Source: Patella vulgata (taxonomy: Eukaryota; Mollusca; Gastropoda; Patellidae). Taken from it: a stretch of DNA of 64,000 nt. Shown here in pieces: positions 23,086-36,300 of this stretch. The stretch spans positions 14,893,501-14,957,500 of the forward strand of contig NC_065886.2 in NCBI RefSeq assembly GCF_932274485.2, written 5' to 3'. Made by a program: the position numbers and the translations under genes. Position 1 is the stretch's first letter. Every line of letters starts with the position of its first letter. The notes under the pieces are model-generated. The model worked only from the letters and a program-made list of their open reading frames with translations, did not search any database and was not told where the DNA came from.

Positions 23086-25581
23086 CTACTTTTCTTCTTC
23101 TGGACTAACTTCCTCTGGACTAACTCCCTCTGGGCTAACTTCTTCAATGGGCCTAGCCACAAGTCTAAATGTTATGCCTTCGCTTGCGGCCTCGTCTATT
23201 AATGCAAGAGTTTCAATTTTATTTTTTACTTTCTTTTTTAATTCATTTAGAAGTAATTTATGTTTAGCTTCCTGAAAAAATTGGAAAAACACTTGATATT
23301 ATTTACATGATGAGTAGATGTACCGGTGTATTAAATTCACAATGCATCAAGATACATTATGGGAGATTACATAAAGAGCTGGTAGTTCTCACCATAATGG
23401 TTCAAACCTAGATAATGTAAAGGGAATTTGCTGAAAATTTCAGTCAAATTGATCCACCCTAAACCGAGTAATAGCGATGTAATTTTGGGCCTAGCCTCGA
23501 TCACCATTACTAAAGTCGGTATGATAAAAAACATAGTCTCGATTATCCATTTTTTTGATCTAATCAGAAGCAGCAGACCGGGTTCTAATCCAGTAAATAT
23601 CGCAGGCTAGCGATGTCGGTATGATAAAAAACATAGTCTCGATTATCCATTTTTTTGATCTAATCAGCAGCAGCAGACTGGGTTCTAATCCAGTAAAAAT
23701 CGCAGGCTTGCGATGGCATCGAAAGTTGATTATGGTCTGGATAAGTTAATTAATGTCTAATTAATAATTTAGATAACATTTCAGGCCTAAACAAAGATCT
23801 GCAATTGGCAGATTTAGCTCTTACATAATGTATGTTTAAGTAATAGGAATCACTTGCAAACTACAACACTGTGAAAGATGAATCTTTAATAGAAATATTG
23901 GTCCAACAATAGTCCAATTCTGTTCAGTATATCCAAAGATATGTGGAATATGCTGGCCATCCAATAAGTCTATTGCCATTTTGTTGTCCATGAAAATTTA
24001 ATTATAGGCCTGTTTTAAATCTGATTGAATCCAAGCCTGGACATTATCTAGTGTTGGTATTTTGTTCTTGTTTTCTTAAAGATATAAGATAAAGAGATGG
24101 CAGTTCTCGCTATAATAGTTAAAAACTAGATAGTGTAAAGGTAATTTGCTGAGAAAGAAGCAGGTGAAATTTTTGCATAGTCTCGGTCATCATTACTAAA
24201 ATCATTAATATAAACAGCATAGTCTCGATTATCCACTTTTTTTGATTTAATTAGCAATGGCCGTTAGCGGCATATAGGAATCTAATCCAGCCAACATCGA
24301 AGGCTAGCCTTGACATCGAGAGTTTATTATGGTCTGGATAAGTTAATTAATGTCTAATTGATAATTTAGATAACATTTCAGGCCTAAAGAAAGACTTGTA
24401 ATAAGCAGATTTTGCTCTTGCATAATGCATGTTTAACTAAATGTTAAATATTAATCTTAGTACACATAGCTTGGCTTAAGCTGTGTGAAACTTGATATTT
24501 AAGTGGCAAATACCAATGGTGCATTGTTTAAGTAGGAGAAGAAGTAGAACCAATTTTGTTTTGTTGTTCTGCAGTTCAAAGAGAAGTAAATATATTCTAA
24601 TGACAAGAATATGATACCACTTTGATTTAGAATACTATACTACATATATTAAGAATATGGTACCACCTGTATTTGACTATGGTACCACTTACCCTAGGAA
24701 TATAACAAAGCTTGCAAATTATATCAAGAATATGATACCACTTACATTTGTATATTATGAATATGATACCACTTAAATTAACAATACATTACCACTTGTA
24801 TTAAGACTATGGTATCAAGTAAATTAACAATATGATACTACATGTACTTATAACAGTACCACTTGTATTAAACCAAGGTACTACCTAATAAGAATATAGT
24901 ATCACTTATATTAATAATATGGTACCACTTACGGTACTGCTTACAACATTAAGAAATGAAGTTAGAAATGTAACCATGATCGACAAAAAACAATCTGGCA
25001 AATATCAATTGAAAATAATATATACCTCTGCAAGTCGGACTTTTCCTTTAATATTAAACTTTACCGGATGACCTTTTTTTAGACTTTCCACAGCATTGTC
25101 CAGTTTTCTATTTAGATCATGATCTTCTATTTTCCACAATATATCCACTACCTTCATTTCTTTTTCTTTAGAACCTTTTTTAATTTTTCTCAGTTTCATT
25201 CCTTCCTGGTACAGGTCTTTTCCACTCAAATATTGAAATGAAAGAACACCATCTGGGTTTCTGCCAATATCTAAAAGTTTCATGTTTTCCTTCTTTGCCT
25301 TCTTTTGGGCATCACTCAGTGTTAATTTACATATCAGTTTGTCAGAAGAATCAAAAAGCTGCACAGTTTCTAATGGATCGTGCTTCACTGGTTTTCTAAA
25401 TTTATATTTGATATTTAAACTATTGCTTGCTGTGGTGTTAAATTGTTTGATGAAGGGATTTTCCAACGAATTTCTGACGTAAATATTTTGAGGTAATCTG
25501 AGTCGTATTGTGTTTAAATATGGCTTCGATAAACTCACTTCCTGTAATTGTCTCAAGCTGGATATGAAAAGACTTAAAACA
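23086..25581 (-). CDS. MTIF3: Mitochondrial translation initiation factor 3, 5' end unresolved
   Basis: Two minus-strand exons are visible: 25581-25026 and 23271-23086 (stop at 23086-23088), joined at phase 0 with good GT-AG sites. They give 246 residues plus one base of a preceding codon. The first 50 or so residues are basic and hydroxylated, suiting a mitochondrial targeting peptide. An IF3-N-like domain follows (TVQLFDSSDKLICKLTLSDA; GKDLYQEGMKLR), then a short Lys-rich linker and an IF3-C-like half (KVVDILWKIEDHDLNRKL; VKFNIKGK; RLVARP). The protein binds the small mitochondrial ribosomal subunit and promotes subunit dissociation and initiation. The C-terminus ends in three VSPE(G/E) repeats. 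An acceptor precedes base 25581, so the start codon is on an unrecognised upstream exon, probably between 25.6 and 27.3 kb. The intron holds two MITE family 1 copies and a degenerate repeat array. Confidence 0.85.
23347..23839 (+). mobile_element. MITE family 1 copy with internal duplication
   Basis: The element has family 1 ends. About 98 bp of its centre is duplicated in tandem (GATAAAAAACATAGTCTCG occurs twice), giving 493 bp in place of about 390. It lies in the MTIF3 intron. Confidence 0.8.
24076..24436 (+). mobile_element. MITE family 1 copy
   Basis: It spans TTAAAGATATAAGATAAAG to GCATAATGCATGTTTAA with TTAA at both borders. It is inside the MTIF3 intron. Confidence 0.8.
24590..24955 (+). 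repeat. Degenerate array around ATGGTACCACTT
   Basis: More than ten variants of AAGAATATGGTACCACTT, spaced 20-40 bp apart, fill the MTIF3 intron next to its donor site. The unit length is irregular. Confidence 0.7.
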
Positions 25582-25846
25582 CTGCAAAAAAAAAAAAGAT
25601 AATAAATATCAGGCTTGAATATACAAATGTAAAGTTTTTCTTCATTACTATGGCTATCTCACAGACATAGTTTGTTTTGGATCAATGAATACACTTGGGC
25701 TTTACTATAATAATCTTGAACTTAATGCTGAAGTCAGAAATATGTGGATTTTGATGCCATTTGAGCTACTGCATGATTTAAAATGAAAACCAGTACACAA
25801 GCAGATAAGGTCTTTTGGTTAGATATAAATATCCCTAAAAATCAAG

Positions 25847-26100
25847 GGGGTTGGATGGATGGCCAAATGTTTAGTACATTGAGTCAACTGGCAGGGTTTC
25901 GATTCCCCAGTTATGTGTGACAAGGAATAGGGTTGTCTGTCAAACCTTGTGGGTTTTCTCTGGGTCCTCTGGTTTCCTCCCACTGCTAAAGACCCCTATG
26001 CGCAAGTGAATTATTGAGATAAAAGTGAACCATGTGTTAGTCCTGAAATGACCTAGTTTGTGTTGAGTGGACATTAAACCCCATTTCTCTCTCTCTCCTA
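25847..26100 (+). repeat. SINE-A
   Basis: It runs from GGGGGTTGGATGGATGGCC to CATTAAACCCCATTTCTCTC. A short deletion removes part of the region after the A box. Confidence 0.8.
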
Positions 26101-26317
26101 AAAATCGATGAATATACCTATCAAAATTATATGTTTTACTGACATAAGATTAATAGAAGATGATTATCCTATATTGTAAGCCCATTGAAATAAATTGTCC
26201 GTGTGAAGTGTAATATATGTAGTGACAACATTGTCTCTAGCCATCCTAGCCACCTTAACTGAGATGTTACAGTACTTAATTGCGGGTAATATAGTTCGAC
26301 TAATCTGGGTAGTCAAT

Positions 26318-26475
26318 ACAGGGAGGGAGGGAGAGAGTGAGGGTTTAAGTCCACTCGACACAAACTAGGTCATTTTGGGACTAACATATGGTTCAATTTT
26401 ATTTCAATAATTTGCTTGCGCTTCAGGGTCTTTAGCATGCACTGGGAGGAAACCGGAGAAAACCAACGAGCTAGT
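26318..26475 (-). repeat. SINE-A 3' part, inverted
   Basis: GAGAG repeats are followed by the inverted tail CACTCGACACAAACTAGGTC and the inverted body to GAGGAAACCGGAGAAAACC. Confidence 0.75.
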
Positions 26476-26479
26476 AATA

Positions 26480-27375
26480 GTTATAGGGACTTAGTGAGAT
26501 TGGTATTAGCTCACAACCTCAGGATTTTGCATCCTTGTTGCAGAATGAAGGGCATGGTATAGAAAAAGTGTCTAGTAATTTGGATGGGTTAAAAAAAAAA
26601 CTGAGATCCATATCTGTTTGAATTTGATGAAGAGAAGGCTAGTGTATTAACTCATGCAGTGCAAATATTTTTATATAGCGTACCTATATATGCTGTTTAT
26701 ATTAATAAACCTTTAATTTACTAAATGTTAGGCTACACAATATTTCAATATCACTATCAGTATCACACACCTGACCTGTCTCTAAAATAAAATATTTTAG
26801 TGACAGTGTCAGAGATTTGTTGGTTCCAAAAATAGACCCCAGTACTACGTCTCGTACCTTTGGAAAAAAATCTTAAAATAAAATTGTTCAATGACAATCG
26901 AAATTCTGACAATGACAAGTGAGTGAATTATGTCAGTGATGTCAATATATTTGAATTATGCAATGCTGAATGAGAGGATGTCATCGACTCTGACAGTCAC
27001 AGTAAACAGTACGATTTACAGTTCAATCAATTAAATAGCTATGGCACACATGTCTATTTTGTTTTAAATAAAGATCTAGACTTCTAATTGTTTTTTTTTT
27101 ATTATTAAATTTACTCAAAACGTTCTACCATTTTCTATTCATCATGGGCGCAGACATATTGGATTTTCTCCGAAACTAAAATCATTTAGAAATTTTGAAA
27201 TTTTGTAAAGTCTAAATGTTTTATACATTTTTGTGTTTTTTTTATCGCATTTGTTTAATGAAATCCCTAGCATTGGATGGGTATTAGAAGAAAGATATGA
27301 CTCACAAATGAAATTTTCAAAGAAAACATCGATTATATTTTTTCATACGAAACTAAAGTCAACCTTTTGCTAAAA
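26480..27375. promoter_or_regulatory. Intergenic region between MTIF3 and FIP1L1, likely promoters and 5' UTRs
   Basis: MTIF3 (-) and FIP1L1 (+) point away from each other here. The stretch at about 27,110-27,375 directly precedes the FIP1 start codon and is duplicated in inverted form at 30,046-30,341. No TATA box stands out. The missing MTIF3 first exon may also lie in or left of this region. Confidence 0.45.
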
Positions 27376-30300
27376 ATGGCGGCTGCTGTAGTCGAAGACG
27401 ATGAAGCGTGGCTTTATGGGGGTAATTCCTTATTTGAATTGATTAATTAAGCACAAAACATTATTTGTAATGGTTACTTAAAACCACAGTGTTCCTGACA
27501 TTGTAACTTTTATTTTGCATTCTAGTGTTTTTTAAAAGATACAATCACAAAGAGGCAGATATGCTTGACTAAAATCCGCATTATTAACAGTACACCGGTC
27601 GGTACTTTGTTAACTTTGTATTATCCTAATCCTATCACTATCAGTGTGTAGAATCAAGAATATAAGCTTGAAAATTAAATATTATTTTTGTACCAATTTA
27701 TGTCATTTCGATTAAATATGAGTAAGGCCATGTCAAACCAACCAATGTCCCAAAAATACTAAAGCTTCTCACTCTTACTTAGCGAATTGATTAGCTAGAT
27801 TTTTAATATACTATATACCGTACCCGTAAACACATATGATGTACTAATGTAGGCTACATTCTCGCTCATTTGGAGTTACCCAACCAATGTCCAAAACAAT
27901 ACCGAAGCTTCTCACTCTAAGAGAATTATTGGTTAGCATTTTATTGCATAGTTAGATAAGTTACTCCTCATCACAGTCGCCAACTCAAAAGACTTTATTA
28001 TCAATAGTCTTACGTTCAACTCATATTATTGACTGTTTAAACCACAGAACTAGAACATGACACAATGATAAAACTTGTCAGATGTTCAGTAAAATGGTGT
28101 GTGATATCAAATATGGAATATTAAACAGATGGCAAATCATATGTTTATATATTTCTCACAATGTTGAGGATTTACTAGTTTAGCAGTTTTCAACATTGAT
28201 CTATAGTTTATGCCATTTTTCAACTCAAATTGTAATAATAATACATTTTGCATATCAACAGTATAATTAACAAGTCATTGAATATTAATGAAAAATTGAG
28301 ATAAGAAAATAGATTTTACATATTGCTTTTATCATTCATTATAGATGAAAACAAAGATAAAGAAAATAAAAAGACCAGGTAAGATCAAATGAGCTTGATG
28401 TTCTATTTCACATAAATTATGTTTACAGTCAAGTCTACATATCTTAATTCAATAGGAAATCACTAAAGTGTGGTTAGCAGTGACAGGGTTTAGTATGAAT
28501 CAGGATTTAAAGTATAAAGCAAGGTGCCCATTAACTCTGTTTTAAAGCCCTTGTCTATAGTTTATTATTACTTTTGATACTTTATTTTTCAAGTTCCTGA
28601 ACATTACGTCACCTTTACTCTCGATTCTTGGGAACAGGATGACAGACATTTAGATGTAACCAATTCAAGGTTGCACCCATATTGCCCTTGTACTGTGGAC
28701 ACAACTACATTGCTTACTTGGTTACACTTGCGGCTGCGTCTGTAATTAAACAAGTGAAGGTCATATTTTTGATACCTCGATCAGCATATCAGAAATCCTA
28801 TATTCAAGTAACTATGGAAGTCTTATTGCCACCTCTTTCCTCATAATCTCAGTTGGAGCAGAACAGTAGGACGTTAATCCCCATTTCATTTCATTTCTTT
28901 TTGCCACCATTTCCAGTGTCTGTTTCTTGCCTTGTCATAAAGGAAAATGTGAGGCAACAGCTCACAAAGTAAGCAAAAGTAGAGGTTATTGCCTCCTCCC
29001 TTTCATCAACTAACCAAAAATTTTGTTTGTGTTTTATACAATGTAAATGTAAAGTGTGTTCATTTTCTTTCAACAGAAATGGGAAGAAGTTTGAGAAGAA
29101 GGATGATATGGAAGAGGGTCAGTTGGTAAGATGACATTGATTTTTTTTAATCATCAAACACATAGGCAACACCAATTTTCTGTTCTTTGATGTCTTGATA
29201 AATAAATAGCCTCTTGGATCATGTGAAAAATGTTTTGTTTAAAATTTCAAAAAGTTGGAACTAAAAGCTGTTGAACAGCACAGTCAGTCAGTTATGATTG
29301 ACATGAAATTTGGCTTGATTTGTCCTTGGACAGTATCTCATTGATCGACACACTTTGATTCTTAAGATGATACATGTATCATAATTTCAAGACGGCTGCG
29401 ATGACGACCTACTTGCACAGCCGGCACAGGTTGAAAGTAGTATAACTCTGAAACCGGAAGCAGTAGTCCTACGCCACCTAGCCCTTGTTACTCCCCTGTC
29501 CGAGCTATCTCTATACACCAACCCTGAACAGACAGACAAACGACAGTCACAAATATAATAATATAGATACAGTAACAGTACTATATTGTTGTTTTTCATT
29601 TATAGAGTGGTGAAGAAGAAAGTCAAGATAAAAGAGATAAAGCCAATTCAGATGATGATGATGACGACGATGACGATGATGATGATGACGATGATGTGCA
29701 AGTCACAATTGGTGACATCAAGACATGGAGTGTTGGCGAGTATGTGGATATATTGGTTTATTTTTAAAACTTTTAAATGTAGTTTCCCAGCGATAAAGCA
29801 TGGTCAGTTTATGGAAACTTGGTAAAAACCCAAACAGCTTTAGATATTAAAAGGGAGATTATTGTAAAGAGAGTCCTACTTTAAACAATACTGGTTCCAA
29901 TGGTCACCTGAAAAAATTCAGTTGAACCAAACAGTACATCAAAATAAAAATGTAATTTTATTGCAATGAAATCTTCTTCGTATGGGTGTTTTTCTCTCCA
30001 ATAAAATGACATCCATAACTGCATGCTTGTTGAACTGAGATTATGAAGGAATTACCCCCATAAAGCCACGCTTCATCGTCTTCTACTACAGCAGCCGCCA
30101 CTTTCAGCAAAAGGTTGACTTTAGTTTCGTATGAAAATTTCATTTGTGAGTCATATCTTTCATCTAATACCCATCTATTGCTAGGAACTTCATTAAGCAA
30201 ATGCAATAAAAACCACAAAAATGTATAAAACATTTAGACTTTACAAAATTTCTAAATTTCTAAATGGTTTTAGTTTCCGAGAAAATCCAATATGTCTGCG

Positions 30301-33300
30301 CCCATGATGAATAGAAAATAGAAGAACGTTTTGAGTAAATTGAGTAGATTTTATACTGTTAACCTTGCCGCTGTGGCTCAGTGAGTAAGACACTGGCTTG
30401 CTAACCTAGAGGTCTCTAGTTCGCTCCTGGTGTTGGCCAGAAACCTGACATGGACAGTGTGTAGTCATTTGGATGGGATGAAACTGGGCGAATGAAGGCG
30501 GGCATACACCATACAGTATGCTATGAGGGAAACTTTACCTGGACAGCGGTGCTACAGCCTACTCTTACTGTCAGGGATCTTTTACATGCAAGCCAATTTG
30601 TACGCGGGACCTCAGTTTTTCGTCCCATCCTAACAACTAGACAGCTGTCCTTGTCAGGCCCTCCATCCTGCACCACTGATGAGGGAAAACTACACTCAAT
30701 CTGATTAAAACACAGAACCTATTTCATTTTTTTATAGTTGAAAATTTCGTTTTACTTGTCATTACTTTGTGTACACTATTCATAACTTATTGATAGATTT
30801 ATCATATATTTTGGGAGGTTTTGTATGTATTAATGTGAACATATTAATGAAATTATTGTAGAGGTGGTAGTAAATTATTTAAAGGAAGTGGTACATATCA
30901 AAAACCTGCAGGAGGTGAGTTTATTTTATTGATAACTAAATGTGTTGCCGTTAATTACTAATAATAGACTTTAAGTGGATGATTATGGTCATTTTGTTTT
31001 ATTTTCTGAATTTGGTTTAAATATGTGGTATGTTAGATTTAATCTAATGTGACATGTGATTAACTTGTAGGTGTTTATTGTCGACACCGACGCCCATCTA
31101 TCGATAGTCCGTCGTTCACCTTGGCTGCTTGATGCTTTAGAGGCTAAAGTTAATATCTGATTAAATACATAAAGTTTTTATATTCATGAGGTGAAGAAAC
31201 CCATAGGTTTGCGTTGATTTCTGAGAACTCAAATGGTTAAACCTATCATCTGATTACGGGTATATGTTTTGTAGGTCAGGAATCAAATTTTGTTTGTAAG
31301 TACTTCATGGATCGTTACTTTTGATCAATTTTAATGAATTTTAAAAGCTCCCATTACCTACAAAAAATAAATATGCTACAACCTTTTCGACATTATACCA
31401 TTTGGCCAGCCATAACAGTTTATGATTGATCAGAAGAATAAAGATTAAATTATTCTATTATTTCAGTGGTGGTATCTAAGACAACTAGTTCTACTAAAGG
31501 TATTGATATAGAAGCACAAGGCAGTATAAATGGTATACCCACTTATGAATTTGACATAACTAGTTTAGAAGAAAAACCATGGCGAAAACCAGGTAATATA
31601 TTCTCATTTATTTTAAATCGTATAACTTATGCCTTGTAATTTATTAGATATTGGAAACAATAACTGTCTTAGTGCATTATTTGTATGACACATTTTGTTC
31701 AAGTTATGTGGTGCCCTGACTGCCTACAAGTTGTGTCCCAGCTTTGAATCACTGTGTGCAGTGCGTAGGGCCCCGAGAAGAACCATTGGTATTTGTCAAT
31801 CACCTTTGATATTTGTCAATCACCTTTGACACGTCAATGAGAGTGATACATGCAGTGGATGAGGAAGGTGTATCTAGTTATTCATTGGTACGAAAACCTG
31901 AGGTCCAACCGTGCACTTTGAAAATTTGAAGAAGAGGAGGCGGAAATACAGCTGTCCTTGCAAAATCCTCTCCTCATAAAAGGGAGCCATGATGGCTTGC
32001 TAGCCTGGAGGTCTTGGGTTCGCTCCCGGTGTTGGCCTAGAAAGTTCATCAGGACTTTCTGGCATTGTTCCTCCTTGTCAGTGGTGCCGGACTGAGGCCC
32101 TGGCAAGGGACAGTAGATAGTCATTTGGATGTGACGGAAAACCAAGGTCCTGTGTGCACATTAAAGATCCCTTGGCAGTTGGAAGCCCATAGCAGCGCTG
32201 CCCGGGCAAAATTTCACTCACAGCACACTGTGAGGCATATACATGTACCCATCTTCATTAGTCCAATCGCAGCAGAAATTTACTAGTTAATTAAAAACTT
32301 TGTAAACACTGGACGAGATTAAACCGTTTTTGGACTGATATTCCTTTTAGTGATTCAGTTTTCACAATAGTTTGCAAGAGATTATATATCCCTTGATTGA
32401 CGATCCAAGACCTTTAAGTAACATATTTATCTAAGTTATAACGTCACATGATTTTGAATATTTAAGGTGCTGATGTAACAGATTATTTTAATTATGGTTT
32501 TGATGAAGAAAGCTGGACACTTTATTGTGTTAAACAAAGAAATACAAGATTAGATAATGGTCAATCTACATTCAAATCAATGGTTAGTATTTGTTAGAAA
32601 TATTATGGAGGCAATTAAAACCTCAAGTCTTATTAGCATGCCAATTATACAGTATAAAGATTCTGTTTTTCATGTATCTAAACATTTTCAATAACATAAT
32701 CCTTATAAGACATATAGAAATAGATTTCACTAAAAATAAAACACACTTATATGGATATACTACTTCTGAATTTATTAACATGCTACGTTTCGATACACAT
32801 ACAGATATCGTTTTCAAGCAAATAATGATAATCAACAATAAATGTGGTACAATATATAGGTAACAAGTGGAAACCATTTAACAGAATAATCAATACTATC
32901 AACAACGCATTATCAAGATCAAAGAAGTTATATGAATTAACATGATGAAAGAATAACACTAATAATACAAAAGGACGAGATTAGAGGATAATTGACTACT
33001 AATAATACAAAAGGAAGTTGACTACTAATAATACAAAAGGAAGAGATTAGAGGCTAATTGACTACATGAAACCGTAACATCAAGACGCTAACTATATGAA
33101 ACCATAACTATAAGATGAGATGAAAGTCAGAGATAGAAACAATCATCACAAGTGAAACCTTAACTACAAGATGAAATAAAGGGGGGGGGGTCATACACTT
33201 ACTGATTAAGAATTAAATAAGTCAACCCAAAGATTTGGGAGGAAATGTCCTGAGTCTCTGTTTAATTTTGGCTTATGTTTTTGAATTTCCAAAGCCTCGC

Positions 33301-36300
33301 GAAGAACTCTGCTTTTCCATGTTGATAGGTTTCAAGCTAGTATTTCTATACTTTCCCATTTGATTTGGTGCTGTGGGTTTTGGTGGATATGTTCTGCTAG
33401 CGCTGATTTGTTTTGTTCTTGTTTTTTAACTGCTGTCTGATGCTCTTTAGTTCTGATTGAAATTGGACGGGATGTTTCGCCCACATAGGCCATATTACAC
33501 TCACAATTTATTTTGTATATGACTCCCTTTGGGTCCTCTTTTGGTTTTAGTATTCTACCATCAGCTTTTAACATAGTTTTAAGTGTGGTTCCGCTACTGA
33601 ACACTACCTCTGCACCGATTTGCTCTGTTAAAATTCTTTTTATTTGGTGGCTAGCTGGTCCTATAAATGGGATGGAGATAAAAAGCGGGCTAGTTCTTCT
33701 GATGGCAGTGGGTGGTTTGCAGGTATGAGTCAGTGTTTTCTTCATGGTGGCATTAACCGTATTAGCAGGGTAGTTATTGAATTCTGTAAGGACATGGTTG
33801 ATATGCTGTAATTCATTATCGAGGAGGTCTTCATCACATATTAATTTTGCGCGTCTCGTTAAGGTACTAATAATTCCTGTTTTTACTTTGGTTGGGTGAT
33901 TTGAACTATTATGTATTTATTTCATCTTGTAGTTAAGGTTTCACTTGTGATGATTGTTTCTATCTCTGACTTTCATCTCATCTTATAGTTATGGTTTCAT
34001 ATAGTTAGTGTCTTGATGTTACGGTTTCATGTAGTCAATTAGCCTCTAATCTCTTCCTTTTGTATTATTAGTAGTCAACTTCCTTTTGTATTATTAGTAG
34101 TCAATTATCCTCTAATCTCTTCCTTTTGTATTATTAGTGTTATTCTTTCATCATGTTAATTCATATAACTTCTTTGATCTTGATAATGCGTTGTTGATAG
34201 TATTGATTATTCTGTTAAATGGTTTCCACTTGTTACCTATATATTGTACCACATTTATTGTTGATTATCATTATTTGCTTGAAAACGATATCTGTATGTG
34301 TATCGAAACGTAGCATGTTAATAAATTCAGAAGTAGTATATCCATATAAGTGTGTTTTATTTTCAATAACACAACCTTTATAAGGACTTCTTGAACAACT
34401 TGACTGGTTGTGGGAAGTATGTTTTGTTGTCTGGTAACCTATCTTTCTTTTGTTATGTATAATTATTTTATTCTTTCAGACTAGTACAACGAAACCATCA
34501 GAAAAAGATTCTCAAGGTGGGCTTAGTATATAAAATATTTCTTTATTTATATTTACGATTTTCTCGGTACATTAGAATCTCTGCTAACTTTATTGTAATG
34601 TCGTGCACTCAGTTTGGCTTACAGTTGTGTTATGTTGAAGTCCTTGTTGACAAGGCTGTTATTATACTATTTAAAGTTAAGATAATTAATTTGATAATTT
34701 TATTTTCAAAAGTAACTAAGTACAAATTAACAAAGTGAAAATGAAATTGAAATGTGTTATTAAACATATTTTGTTTGTATCACAGAATATTTAAAAGAAT
34801 AAAATCTTGTCTAGTCCGAACAAACTTTGATCAAATATAATTTCTTTCAACAGTATCTCCTGTAGTAACATTAATAGGTCGTAAAGCAGCTCCTCCGCCT
34901 AATCGTAAATATTATGGTACAATCGATGTGATTGGTTCAACTATGAGAGATTCACGCAGACCAGGAGAAGGAGCCATACCAACAACTGATACTCCTGATT
35001 AGTAAGTTAATTTAATGCTTGTGGGGCGGGGATGGTTGGGGGGGGGGGGGGTAGTTGAGAGGTAAGGGCACTAAATTCTCAACAAGAACATCCTGGGTTT
35101 CATTCTTGACTTGGATCGAGAAGAATCTTGTTCCCAGGGACATTGCATGTGTAGCTGATCGTTAAAGTGTTGTCTAGTGGTGCGAAAAAAAACGATGGTC
35201 CTCTCATGTATAAAATGTGTGCATGTAATTCCTAGACAGTTGGAATTCTATGAAACATTGCCCATGTGACCTTTTAAAAAATATTGGTAAGTCACTTAAA
35301 TCACCAAGATTGAACTTGTTTCCTTTTGTGCATAATTAATATTTTTGTGTCGGGTAACTTTGAATTATTACTTATTCATGTAATGATGTTGATTTTATTA
35401 ATAAACAAATCTTGCATATTACATATTTGAACAATTTATTTTTCAGTCGGAAATTTACTCCTACCATTCCACCTCCGGGAATGCCACCTCCTGCATTACC
35501 AGATTATAGTATACCACCGCCTGGGTTAGGTCCTCCACCTACTCTACTTGGTAAGTATAATACAATAACTACTATATTTAAGCAGTATGCAAGACAACAG
35601 AAGATAGATATATTTTGTGTGTTGTGTATACTTTATACTTGTGTCGCAGGTTCGATCCCGGTGTTGGCAGAGAAAGTTTATCAGTATTTTTCCCCATGGT
35701 TTCCCCTTGTCAGTGGTGCAGGACAGCTGTCTAGTTGTTTGGATGGGACAAAAAACTAAGGCCCTGTGTAAACATTGACGTGCACATAGAAGATCCCTTA
35801 GCATTTGGAATTCAATATAAGAGTAGGCCATAGTGCCGCTGCCCGGACTAAAAGTCCCTCATAGCAAATTGGAGCAGAACAGTAGGATGTTAAACCCCAT
35901 TACATTTCATGGCAAATACTTTAATTCAGATATTTCATGCAATACAAGATTTGTCGACCCAGTTACCTTACAAGGAAAGTTACCATAAAGAAAGCAAGAG
36001 TTTATGCAATTTCATGTGATATTAGTTAGATCCAGTGTAAGTTTTGAAGTTTGCCATTTAATTTTTGAGGTGATCACATTTACTGACTGAACTTGTAAGT
36101 TTCCATGGATCACCCTACATAGTTGTTCTGATTCATCTTAATTTATTGTTTATGTAGTGTATCTAATGTTTTTTAGGTGTGACTCCAAATGTATCTCTTC
36201 CACCACCAAATTTCCCTCCTCCACCCGGTAAGTTAACTATAGATAAAGTTGATTGTTAAAAACATAAAGGGGTCGTTTTCTTAAAATGTATGCTCAATAT

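Noticed and set aside
23075-23275. Plus-strand frame with SSGLTSSGLTPSGL repeats
   Set aside because: It is the antisense shadow of the MTIF3 terminal exon and its VSPE repeats.
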